DNA of 64,000 nucleotides, from NCBI GenBank assembly GCA_905250025.1, contig CAJNOJ010000373.1, positions 1 to 64,000 of the forward strand, given 5' to 3'. This document shows, piece by piece, positions 1 through 11,500 of this stretch. Within the stretch, counting starts at the first letter, position 1. Each line of letters begins with the position of its first letter. The notes beneath the pieces are model-generated. The model was given only the letters and a program-made list of their open reading frames with translations. It was not told where the DNA came from and made no database searches. The position numbers and the translations under genes were made by a program. The stretch is from Adineta ricciae. Its lineage: Eukaryota > Rotifera > Eurotatoria > Adinetida > Adinetidae.

Positions 1-510
1 ATCGTTCTGGTTGACGTCGTCTATCATCAGCATCTTTGCGAAGAAAAACATTCATATAGCCAATATCATCACGTTCTCGAAATCTCTACTCAGAGGGAAA
101 AGAAAAATTACTCAAAAAACAATCAAAAATACTCACATCTCCCGACGTATATGATCGTAATTGGGGTAACTTTTCATCATTTTCCATATCTATTCATGGA
201 TTTTTCTATTTAAATTTCTCTCGAATATCATTTTGATTTACCTTTCTTCCTAGTTGAATGGTTCGAGATCCAAACAACCGTAGAAACACCGACAATCGCT
301 AACAGTAAAAACGATATCCATAAGATTTTCTTTTGAAATAGAAATGAAACATTCATCCATGTTCGTCTAAAACATTTACTCTATATGATTGATTTTATGA
401 TGAAAACAACTTTACCCGTGTTTCATTGTTTGCGGAGGTGTGGAGTCTGCCATACATTCTAGTTCTAATTGATATTCATCTTCAGTAGCTTTTTCGATAG
501 ATTCGACCAT
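1..510 (-). CDS. 5' part of 8-exon single-pass membrane protein gene (copy 1)
   Basis: This is the start of a gene that runs off the left edge of the window. I infer the exons by comparison with the complete copy at 46736-48752: exon 1 416-510 (ATG at 510), exon 2 242-366, exon 3 137-189 and exon 4 from 85 to beyond base 1. Phases match between exons and each intron has GT-AG ends. Exon 2 encodes a single hydrophobic segment (around residues 45-64) with a short charged N-terminal tail, so a type II single-pass membrane protein is likely. Small differences from the other copy (for example a Glu-to-Gly change at the end of exon 3) leave the frame open. I do not recognise the family. Confidence 0.6.
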
Positions 511-1985
511 ATCGATGAATTGTTTTGTTAAACAATACACAAATATCTATAGTATAGGCGTTAAAAACCTGTCTTTTATAGTCACAGAAATCTATATTCC
601 TGATAAATTTATGACTTATTTGAAGATAGGAGATATTTATCTACTTGAATATCACGTTGTGAAATACATGCTTGGAACATTATTGCAGTTAAAGATTGTT
701 GACGAAATGAGATAAACATCTCTTTCGGATTGACTACGGAAGTTTTATTAGCTTTTACAAGTATCTTTATGAATTTCTAAAAAATCAAAAGACGAAAACT
801 ATTGAATCGTTTATAACATTCTCCAGATGTCACATGAATTTTGAGTAGTATCAGACATATGATTTATAATACTCATTTTTACTGCTTTCAAGTATCATGT
901 CGTATGATGATAAAACGATTACTTTCACCCATTCGTATCAAAGCTTTGGTCGATTTCATCATAAAATAGAGATAAGAAAAGAAACCCTTTCGTCTACAAC
1001 TTACATTTCAAAGTAACCGAACGATCAAAGAGTATCAGAATCCTTGTCATAGATTATTTTATTGTTTCGTTAATGTCATTTCTTGCGCTTCCATCTTGAG
1101 GGTGTGAAGAAACCTATAGAACCAAGATTTCTTCAAAACCACAATCATCTTGAGGGTGGATGTGTTTTTTTTTTATATAGATACAGAAAATCCCTACAAT
1201 CTACATTTGGACCTTTTTTAAGGGTCTATAGTCAGGTAGGATTTCAGTTCGGCATACAAAATTTTAAAATATTAAATTTCAAGCGATCAAGGGAAAATGG
1301 TTTTGTTCAATTGTTTACATAGTTGGAATCCACAGGTGCGTGAGTATCAATACAAAATGTATACGCATCAAAAGATACTATCCTCTACTCCATATAATTT
1401 ATCATACACCCTCAACGAAGATAACAGAAAAGATACAGAGAATTTATAACACACGGAATCGCCAAGTGAGGATGAGGGTGCACCACTACCAAACGCAAAA
1501 GTAAAAACGAATCATCCGCTAACTTCCGGGAATTGGTGGGGGTGTCTTCCACCATAACTCCATTGCTTTCCATAACCGCTACAAGTATTCTAGAATTGAT
1601 GGGATACATTGTTATTCACTCACTTATATTTACTGATACGAAGATATGTACTCGTGTTTACGTAGTCCTCATCGCATTTTATCGAGTAAACTTGTGTTTA
1701 AAGATTGTAATCGCATTAGTTTCTTCGTGGTTCATGAACTTCAGTGACTATCGGTACGGAACACTTACTTGACTAGATTGTTCTCCTTCAGAAGTCAAAC
1801 TTGAGAGTTTAGGCATCTTTAGTGAATTCGATTGAAATTTACAATTCATCCATTCTTTATTTGAGATACTATTAATTATCATAAAGTTGGTAATCATCAT
1901 ACCGAAATGATCGGTCGTATTACTTATCCCATTTGACGATAGAATAAAAGCAGTGATATCAGTCATCTCACTCAATCTTTGAATT
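1..1985. repeat. Block also present at 48242-50040 (allele-like copy)
   Basis: The sequence can be followed base by base against 48242-50040, with scattered substitutions and a few indels. Similarity begins at or before base 1 and ends near 1870-1985, where the two copies enter different neighbours: the beta-propeller gene here and a decayed gene at 50 kb. The low divergence suits alleles better than old paralogues. The main indel is a 54-base unit at 1092-1145 that is absent from the other copy. Confidence 0.85.
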
Positions 1986-2354
1986 CAATTCCAATACATA
2001 CTTGAAGTTTTACATATATATATATATATACTGTTAAGTAGATTTTCCATTTCATTTTTTTAGTTGATGAAAAATTGTTGTCATTAACAATTTGGTTTGC
2101 AGATAAAAAGAAGATCGGGAATGATATGGAGCATTTGTTATAAGACAAAGAAAGAGAAGATTGAAGCGGAAACAAATATTTCCAAAGAGTATGAATAATT
2201 GAAAAATGAATCGGGAAGAAAAGTTTCTTCGGAGTATCGAGCATGTTATTTGATGATCGAGTAAGTGATGTTAGTGAAAAAGAAACGCTTCTCGGTAGAT
2301 TTCAACGACAAGTCATTCTCAATTGTTCTTTTCAGTTGTTAGGAATACATTTTC
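511..2354. other. Non-coding stretch upstream of two divergent genes
   Basis: No convincing gene lies between the divergent start codons at 510 and 2355. It holds two exact copies of the 13-base motif catcttgagggtg (1092-1104 and 1146-1158), an (AT)n run near 2013-2031, and otherwise AT-rich sequence. A short ATG-led piece at 2243-2260 ends at a GTAAGT donor-like site and could be a leader exon of the next gene. That is speculative. Confidence 0.5.
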
Positions 2355-2474
2355 ATGAGAACTTTCTTGTTTTTACTCGAATTTTCTTTCTTTTCGTCTC
2401 TAACTTCGGATTTTTCAATAAAAATTCCCTTTATTGAAAACATGACTCTGATATGAGACGATTTTCCAATCATT

Positions 2475-3503
2475 ATGCAAGAAATGAATGGAACATGTGA
2501 TCAATGTCTTTGTACTTCCCAATTCACGTATTCTGCTTTAAATTGCTTTGAAAATCATAACACATGTCAATTATTTCAAACCTTTCCACTCAGTTATCAT
2601 TTGGAAAAGACAAGAAATACTCGTCTTTATTTTCCTCAACAAGTCTTTCCAAATCTTAGTCAATGTATGTCCAATCTAAATTCTTTATTAAATCAATTGA
2701 AAATGGCTAATATGACGATTATCAATGTTCCAAATCCTCGTGATGCAATCATTGACGATCATGGTTATTTAGTAACTATTGAACAATTCACCAATCAATT
2801 GACTCGTTTCGATCCAACTACTTTGAATACAATCTCTCGCTTATCACTTCCAAACATTCCACAAGGTGTCGAAAAAGATGTTGTGACGTATTTTAATGGT
2901 TCTTATTATATTGGAGGAAATTCCGATCCAATCACAGTCATTGATAGTGAAAATCTCACAGTCATTTCAAATATTACAACAAGTTCATCTGGAATACGAG
3001 GTCTAATATTTCTTCAGAATGGTCAAACAATGATCGTAGCTTCATGCGCTACTTCATCTCTGATATTTCTAAATCGTACAAGTATTTCTCCTATCACATA
3101 TACTTATTCTTTTTCTCAATTAACAAGTTTCGTTTGTCCTCATGCAGTGTGGCGTGTCAATGACACATTTTTCTATGTGACCTCTTATTATCTCAAATTA
3201 CTTTACTCATTTACTGCAACTAATACGAATGCCCAGTGGAACGAAAATTTTCTTTTCAACGTCTCGAACGGAAACGAGTTGGGTGGAGCTGCTCGCGTTA
3301 CAATCGATAATCTTAATCGATTTTGGTTTGCCTATGAAACGGACACTATTTGGATTTATGATCAAGTAGGAACACAACTTAGCAATTTGACAATACCGAA
3401 TTCAGCTATTTTTGATATTCGAATAATGAACAACTATCTGATGTATTTGATCGTAGCAAAAACCAATCAAGTGATTCGTTTAGATCCAAATATTCAATGT
3501 TAG
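2475..3503 (+). CDS. Secreted Cys-rich / NHL-type beta-propeller protein, early stop upstream
   Basis: The frame encodes a Cys-rich N-terminal module (CDQCLC, NCF, CQLF) and then about 270 residues of repeated strands rich in Asp, Asn and aromatic residues. This is the look of an NHL or SMP-30-like beta-propeller, common in bdelloid secreted proteins. The natural start is probably the ATG at 2355, in the same frame, which opens a signal-peptide-like leader (MRTFLFLLEF). A TGA at 2454-2456 separates that leader from the rest. No GT-AG intron with the correct phase removes it. Either this copy is a pseudogene by one C-to-T type change, or translation begins at the 2475 ATG without a signal peptide. 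The ligand is unknown. Confidence 0.6.
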   Translation: MQEMNGTCDQCLCTSQFTYSALNCFENHNTCQLFQTFPLSYHLEKTRNTRLYFPQQVFPNLSQCMSNLNSLLNQLKMANMTIINVPNPRDAIIDDHGYLVTIEQFTNQLTRFDPTTLNTISRLSLPNIPQGVEKDVVTYFNGSYYIGGNSDPITVIDSENLTVISNITTSSSGIRGLIFLQNGQTMIVASCATSSLIFLNRTSISPITYTYSFSQLTSFVCPHAVWRVNDTFFYVTSYYLKLLYSFTATNTNAQWNENFLFNVSNGNELGGAARVTIDNLNRFWFAYETDTIWIYDQVGTQLSNLTIPNSAIFDIRIMNNYLMYLIVAKTNQVIRLDPNIQC

Positions 3504-4880
3504 TTCCAATGGATTTTCGCATTTCAAAAACATTCTCTTTCCTAATCATCATTGGAGAAATATAGGCGAATCTTCTCTGACATTTCTTTCGATTGGTTGA
3601 AGATGAATTGTTCTCCTACCAAAATTCTCTACTGATTACTACGGAATAGAATGTGATTTCTATAGAACGCTCAATAACTCGAAAAAAAACCAATGTCTTT
3701 TTCTCTCGACGACAAAAATAAATATTAATGTTGGTTCTATTCATATCGTCATTTCTTAATAAGTTCACATGAATTGTTCTCGAAAAGTATTTATAAAGAT
3801 ATCTTTTTTTTTGAGGAATTGTTTGTTAAGAAAGAAAATGTTGTTTTCACAGTATTCCAACGGAAAACATCAGAAAGCGAGATTCTCAATGTTCTTCTCT
3901 TCTTCTCGTGGAGAAAGAAATTCTTTTTCTTTGATTATTGTACGAAAAAAACATCGATGACAAAATCTCTTCTCGCCAAAGGACTCAATTCACCTGGCAA
4001 TCAACTACGAGTTTCGAGTAATAACATCATAACCTTATCCAAGACCACCGAGAAGCTGCGGTGATAGTTTCCAGTCACTTTCACTAGATAGAAATCAACT
4101 ACAAATTGTATCAGCAGAAGTACTGGTGAAAATGAAACATCTATGAACATTAGATAGATCGACGCCGTAATCAAATTCCGATCATTGAGCAAACGCGCCT
4201 AAAAACTATTTTTGAAAAGAATCCAAACCTTTGAGTTTATTTTGAAGACTTCCGAGACAAAATTCTATCTTTCACCTAGTTTTGTTGAACGATTCTTTAT
4301 ATTCTGACCTTCAACTGAGATTTTTCGTCTAACTAACGATGAGGATGTTTCTTTAATCTTTCTCATGTACCTGTAATGCGGAATAATCTTTGAAGTTTGA
4401 ATCCTATTGACGTATTATCTTCGTATAGGACATCAATGACACGTGTTCGGAAAAGACTATCTTTCGTTCTTTCATAATACTAAATGAATATCAGCAGTGT
4501 CACATATCTCACAGATCGGAGCTCACCAGTATCCCACATGACATACGTCTCCCATTACCGTCTCAGCTCAACAATCTCTCTTTCTTCTAAATTCATTTGA
4601 CCATTTTCTCAACTTGAGATATAATCGAAATAGAGAATATCTCAAAACTTTCACTCCAATCGGTATGTAAACGCTGTGCATTCTACAGCTACATTGCCTG
4701 TTTACTTGCATTTCTTTTATCAAAGTATACTCAATTTTACCATTCGAGCGGAGGAAAAAGGAAAGAAAAAGAAAGGGAGGGGACGTTGATTTATTTCTTC
4801 TCTTTCATTTCTTGCCTGTCGACATTTTTTTTTCTTTTTACATTCTCTTTGAGTGTAACTGGAGAATCAAGCACAAAAAA
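3504..4880. other. Non-coding stretch
   Basis: This 1.4 kb is AT-rich. I see no domain, splice-consistent exon or RNA gene in it. AATAAA-like sequence near 3716-3722 could be the poly(A) signal of the beta-propeller gene. A purine-rich run at 4748-4780 and a pyrimidine-rich run precede the next start codon. Confidence 0.5.
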
Positions 4881-6129
4881 ATGAGTTTAAAGCGTGTGTT
4901 AGTAACAGGCGCATCTGGTTTAATTGGCCGACTCTTTTTCAACCATTTGAACACTCAGATCCCTCTAAAATACGACGTCTATGGTCTTGATATTACCACC
5001 GATGTTTCAACTCGTTATGAATTAGAAAAATTGCTCATAACTGAGAATGATAAACAAAGAACGGCAATACCACAAGATCGATTTGTCCAATGCGATGTTA
5101 CAGATAGGGAAAAATTACATCGTCTTCTTGATGAACTCAAAATTGACATTGTCATACATCTGGCAGTCAGTTCACCATTTGAAACCGACGTCGACAAACT
5201 TCTACGAGTGAATGTTGAAGGCACAAGAAATGTGTTCGAAGCACGTAAGTTGAAAATGGGTAAATTTTATAAATACGTAACTGATAAATTAGATTTTTCA
5301 GTTTGCTTAAAAACGAATTAAGTGTAGTGACATCTTCCATAAAACCTACTTCATAAACTCAGCTATCTTTTTTGCAGCATGAGAGTATTATCTTGGGAAT
5401 GTCATTTAGTAGAATTTGACGTACAGTAAATACTAAACGAATTGTCTTCACCCGATCTAAAAAAAACATTGTAGAAGATATACTTTCAAACTAGTTTATT
5501 TCTGATTTTGATTTTAATCATGTCTTTGTAAGCAACAATTGAGTCGGATTTTTCATCAATTGAATCGTTTGAATTGTAGGATGATACTTATGTACACTTT
5601 TCGATCGAGCTGTTAGAACGTCTTGTATTGAAATATTTATCTTTTAGCCGGTGTTCAGTCAATTCTTTATGCTAGTTCAGTGAGAACTATGCTTGGTTAT
5701 TTCATACAAGAACCGTACCGATCTATTGAGGCTCATACTCTCCACGACTCGATTCCAATCCGAAAGTTAACTGTGGCTAATGATCCTCCTATTGACGGTG
5801 TGTTTACACCAATCGAGCAAGCCTATTTTCAAAGTAAACTATTGGGCGAACAAATAGCCCATGCGACGCGTGACAAAAACACTATTTGCGCCCGATTTGG
5901 CTGGGTTAATGCCCGGAATGAAGCTGCAGGCGATAGGTGGGAGTGTACAGTGTGGTGCAGTCATCGAGATCTTTGTGAATTTGTCGACAGAGCTCTTGAT
6001 GCTCTTGTACGAAAGCAGAGTGGCACGTATTTTGTCTGTTCAGATAACTATCAACTTTGGCTTGACATGAATGATGCAAAGAACGATTTAGGCTTTGTGG
6101 CCAAAGATGGAAGCAAGATAAAAGCATAG
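4881..6129 (+). CDS. NAD(P)-dependent epimerase/dehydratase (extended SDR)
   Basis: Two exons, 4881-5244 and 5648-6129, give 281 residues. The 403-base intron has a GTAAGT donor and a TTTTAG acceptor, and the phase is correct. The N-terminus carries the Rossmann dinucleotide motif GASGLIG at residues 9-15. An acidic residue follows strand 2 (GLDITTD), then CDVTD and a VIHLA strand. Exon 2 supplies the ASS serine and the YxxxK pair (YFQSK) expected at an SDR active site. The C-terminal half (RFGWVNA, SHRDLCEFVDRAL) resembles uronate dehydrogenase-like members of the extended SDR group, so a sugar or sugar-acid substrate is likely but not shown. The ATG at 4881 places the Rossmann motif at the usual distance. 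The protein has no signal peptide and is probably cytosolic. Confidence 0.8.
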
Positions 6130-6325
6130 ACTGTCTTTTGATGATCTATAGAACTTGATTACTCATGTATGATTAACTTTATATCATTTCATTTATTAGT
6201 ATCTGGTGTAATATCTACCTCGAAAATTAAAATAAAGGCGCAACTTTTGGATTCTATCCGAAAATTAAGTGTACTGCAAAAACATAAGCTAAACAGAGTT
6301 CGGCAGGACAATCCCGTACCTTTAC

Positions 6326-6946
6326 TTATTTAGTAATACTAAAGAAAACAATCGTCAGTGTAGGTAGAATATTGTGAATCACTGTATCCCATATACCAAC
6401 TAATTTGTTTCTATAAGAACAAAGAGGACGACCGCACAACGGTAGATCGTATTGAAATGTATTTTGACATGATGGAAACAGAATAGTGATGGTATGAAAG
6501 GCAAAACAGTAGACAAATATCATTCCCAAAGGAAAATAATGGATATATAAACGTTTCTTTTTCGTCGACAGCCAATTGTCATGAAATATGAAAATATGTC
6601 GTTCGATTGAAGTCCATGCGACGAACAGCAATGCAAGCGTAAACAATCCTCCATCAGTAAACATCCAAATCAAACAAACTTGTGGTACTGATGGATAGAC
6701 AATACCTGAATAGTAATAATTGAGATGGAATGGAATACTCGTTAGTTCGTATAGCAAGGTGTTGAGTAAGAGAATAATAATAGCATGATTGTTAAGATTG
6801 CGACGTAGTTCGACATCGAACAGTAAATGATAGAGAATGAATAAACAACAAAGGATTGATAGAAGAAAAGAGATGAGAAATATCCAAAAGCGATCGATTA
6901 GACTTATGGAGAAATCAACAAGAGTGTATGAATGATGATCTATCAT
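6326..6946 (-). pseudogene. Truncated 7TM receptor (ends in TM5)
   Basis: The frame from the ATG at 6946 encodes five hydrophobic segments in the pattern of bdelloid orphan 7TM receptors. It has the long first segment (RFWIFLISFLLSILCCLFI), an Asn-rich loop (NLNNHAIIILLL), and the ERH motif at the end of TM3 followed by HDNWLSTKKKR. Family members continue for about 100 more residues with TM6 and TM7. Here the frame stops at a TAA directly after FFSITK, in the middle of TM5. I found no downstream exon with TM6-TM7. The gene is therefore probably dead or 3'-truncated. A missed intron is the alternative. Confidence 0.6.
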
Positions 6947-8561
6947 TGCCAAAGAAGTTTTTTCTTTCAAGTATGGATCTTCTAGAAGATAAGTAATTTA
7001 TATAAGGAACGCGCTTCATCGAAAGGAAACATGCTATTTAAGGATATTGTGACCTCAAAAGTATTTTGGTAATTTTTAAATAATAACAACAAAATGGATT
7101 TATACTAAGCTGTCACGGTCGTGTTAGGTGATAGAACTTTACCCTTAATAGATCTTATACATCTGTTGCTATCATGTGTATAACGTAAAATTATGCTAAG
7201 GTAAATAGTTGAGAAGTCTCTAAACGTTGAATCTTTCAATTATTATCAACAGAGTATAGCATTACTATTTGTGTAGAAAAGTCTTTCAACTGCGTACCAT
7301 TAATTAAAGTATCGGAGAGTTCAACATGTCTCTAGAATCTGCCGCTTGTCAGTCAAGATGAAATAGGTCAAAAAATTCATGAGAAAACTAATTTGAGATT
7401 ACTGTGAGCTCAATATCATTCTCTTTGCTCGTCGAATACCCGTACATACCTATTCTTTCCTTTTATGAAATCTGAACTAGACGGTACTGCTTTTCTAAAT
7501 AATGTCAGATACAAGATTGTAATAGGATCAGATGAACAAGTCATGACAATGACAGTAATCTTCTATCTTGTGTATTTGATGTCAACAATATGAATAGAAT
7601 GCCATTCAAACGATAATAACCATGAGATAAAAATCTTTACAGTTTTTCATGTCGCATCCAGCTAAATTACTCTTCGAGACAATGAGATTCTCTAAGTGAT
7701 GATGACATACATTGGTGTTCACGTAATTCGTTCTATCTAGTCAATCAAATCAATGACATAGGAGAAAATCGTGAGTTATTATCAGTTTTAATAATGAGAT
7801 CTGAAAGTTGAGTTCGAGCAGTGACTTCGCCTTGTCATATGTTTGCTTACCTCGTAAATATACCATAATGTCGGTGTTTTGATAGATATTCAACAATTAT
7901 ACCATCAACGAAACTCGTCTGATCGATATTGATATGCTGTGTGATTAGGCGTATAGAGACGGATGCATCATGGTCAAATCTTTGTTATCATTCTTTTTGT
8001 CAGTTATGCTTTAGCTGTCGGTTGAAAAAGCAAGTTTATGCTTAAATCGTTTCTAATTGCTATACTTTGTCCATCAGTGAAGATTGTTCTTATTACCGAC
8101 CAGACGTTGCGACCAAAGAAAAATAGAGGTACATAGGCATACTTGATTTCATGCATTCGGATGGTGAACGTCAGTGTTCTTTCATACATCACCGCCATCT
8201 TTAATTAACCATTGGTATATTTACACGCATCGTAGTCAATGAAACTCTTTTTGTTTCTTCTTTTTCCATTGGACCTGCTTTCATCGGAGCAAACGTTCAT
8301 ATGGATGGCAACCAAAGTATAGTTTAGTATCTACTGTTGACTCAATGATGTTAATATATTCTCAACAAAGTAAACGTTGTGAGAATCTGTTCGATGATCG
8401 CATTTTCTTCTCTGAGAGTCAGCATTATCTGATAAAGATTTGTATAATAGTTTTATTTTATACACACACAATTTATAAAAAAAAGTCGAATAGAATTCAT
8501 GATTAATATTAAAACAATGATAGGCGTAATGTTTCACATAAAAATAAGAGGAAATAAAAGG
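6947..8561. other. Non-coding stretch
   Basis: I see no supported gene in these 1.6 kb. A short minus-strand frame at 8004-8198 has protein-like composition but no recognisable motif, intron partner or start context. It may be a gene remnant. Confidence 0.4.
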
Positions 8562-11500
8562 TCATTTCACATAACTTGTCCGATACAACTGAACTGCATT
8601 ATTTCCTTGTATTCCAGCTGCTTTTCTCAACACTTCTTCTGTAATAAACTGAGTAAGTAATTCAGCACCATGACTGGAAAAAATATCGAGCTGCTCACAC
8701 CGTCCGCCTGTCTGAGTAGCGATTTGCTGAAAGCTATCTTTGGCCGAATGATTTAAATACAATGTATGAATAGGAATTTTCTTCTCTATTAATCTCTTAA
8801 TTTCATGTAGACTATCTGAGTATTCGTCATCGGAGCGTTCCCGAGTGATATTCACGGAAGCACTTCCAATAAAAATAACTTGTGAAAGAGACTTTTCTAT
8901 AACATCGATATTTGGTAAATTAACTTCCATCGAATTCTCTAAAGCGCTTCTAGCATAGTTAATCGTATTAAGAAATGCTCGTAAACTACTACCTTTCGAA
9001 TGCCAAGAAGAATACTGCAAAACCTCATTTCCTCGAACAGTGCAATTTTGGTAAACCGCGATTTGCATTTGAATTACATCACTCGGTAAATCCATTTTGT
9101 CTAAGATAGCTGACGCACGTTGAAATATCGTACAAATTATTTCTTTCATACTAGACAACAGGACATAGAGTGAACCTGGGCCGCTGATAAGTACAAGCGT
9201 ACGCGAAGAATCATCTAACAAATCTATCCCTTTATTTCGTTTACCTAGAAATCTTTTTACAGTTCTTATGTTACCTTTACATAATGCGCTCACGAAGTCT
9301 TTGGAGACTTGATGCTCAAGCTTACGTTGTTCTAAACTAAGATTTTTTGCACTACATTTACTTTCGTAGATGGCCTGACGAGCTGTATGGAGTGTTTCAT
9401 ATAGTTTGCTGCGTTCAATAGTCGGAAGTTTATCTTTCCATGTCAAGCCGAAAACCCATTCTAAATCTTTGTCTAATATAATCATTCGGTATGAACCTCG
9501 ATCACCCTGTCGCGCCGATCGACCCATAATTTGATATTCTTCAGCTAATTCCATGGAGAAAAATGTTTGAAGGACATGAACACCTCCTTTTGCTAAAACT
9601 TGCGGAGTATCACAGATAAAATCTGTACCACGTCCGAATATCCGCGTGATTAATGTTACTTGTCCCTGACGCGCTGCATGTTTAACACATCGGTCCCGAT
9701 CCTCCGTGCTTACTTCCTCTGTAATTAGTTGGACAGATTCTTTCAATGAAGATAGCTCAACTGAATTGTAAAATGCTATCAATGCGTCTTGGGATTTAAA
9801 GAACACAAGAATCGCACGTTCAGCCTGCCGTATAGAATCGATTTCTCGACGGATTCGGATAAAATACTCAGAATCATTCATTACCTCGACATCGGTCGAA
9901 GAATCGTAGGTACGATTACTCTTCGCGAAAACAGACGGCATAAAAGTATGTTCATGTATTTGATACACGTTCGTTAATGTATATTTTTCTGATTTAGCAA
10001 GAGTTTTCAGAGTTCCTGTAACACCGGCAATATAAGCGAAATCATGAGGCATTTCTGCATAACAAAATTCTCCACAATTCACAAGCAGACCGACATTTTC
10101 CTCTAGACTATTTTCAGTAATATTTCCTTTACTATGTTCATCATAATATGCCCACATAGTGTTATAGCCGTATACGATACTGTCGACTACAGATTCATCC
10201 TGAACATAACAAATCTTATTATTTCGAACAATATACTTGGGGCTCTTAAACGATCGTAACGCACCTACCATATCTTTGATAGCTTCATGAAAAATAAAAA
10301 TCCAATCACTATATTGAAAAGCACAAGTTTGATATGCTGGTAGGCTCTTCACTTCATTCGCGGTGATTGACTCCTTCTTTTCCCAAATCGCGCTTAACAA
10401 TGCGCGGATAGGAGGATCATTTAGGATTACTACGGGTCGATATGTTCCACCGTAAAATCGATCACTTAGAAAGACATCAACTTCATCAATCAACAATACC
10501 TTTGGATTGGTACGGTTCGTTCCATTAGCCTTATCAATATTAGGCAAGGTATCCTTATTCTTCGTAATCATTTCAGATACTTGATCTCGAATATTACATT
10601 TTTCATTTAGGAATTGTTCGCATAATTTATCAAAAGTCCCATATTTGATGCGATTTTCAACGCCAAGAGCTTCAAAAACGGATTTGAAATCTTTCTTATC
10701 TCGAGTGCTCAATACTTTGCTATAGCACGAACAGTTCACATCGATTCCTGTCAAAGCAAAAACGCAAGCCGTGATTGCCATTACAACAGATTTTCCTTCC
10801 CCTGTACCTATTTCGACTAGATTATTGACTAGACTCTCCGAAATCTTCTTTGTCGATGTAGAACGAAAAATTCTGGTCATCGTATTAGATGTATAACCAA
10901 TACCAAGTAGACGAAAAATCGTAATCACTTGTCCAACATGTGGTATCAATAAATACGATTTAGCTGCATCAATTCCACGTGCTGTGTTATAATGTTGCGT
11001 ATTTTTCAATGTCCAAACAGCGAAAATATATGCTACAAGTTGTGGAATCTTCTGTTCGAAGGAATACTGCCAAATAATCTCTTTCGATGTATCAATGACT
11101 GATCCTGTCATGAATTTGATCTGTGTAACAAGCGCTCCTACGTCAACGCTCTTATTTTCTCTAGTTACATCGATTGATCTCAAATTCTCTGTTATTAATT
11201 CATCGTATTTTTTTCTGAACGTTTCATAGCGCGTACGTAAAGTCTGTAGACAAATCGCATCCCCAGATAACTCTCGCAGCACGTAATCGATATCATCTTG
11301 TTTTTGCATTTTATCACGCCGTCTTCTCCAACTTTCTCCACTCAAACAAGAATGTTCGCTAATTAATCTCATTCCAATACCGTCCTTTTCCAATTCAACA
11401 ACTAGCGCCATGATAGACAGTATACCTCGTTGATCTTTGTAAGTTTTCAATGTTTCATCGATTTCATCACATATCTTCCGATCAAACATCGACAAGTTTT

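Noticed and set aside
3769..4192. Overlapping short frames near 3.8-4.2 kb
   Set aside because: They are low-complexity, Phe/Lys-rich and in several frames at once, with no splice support.
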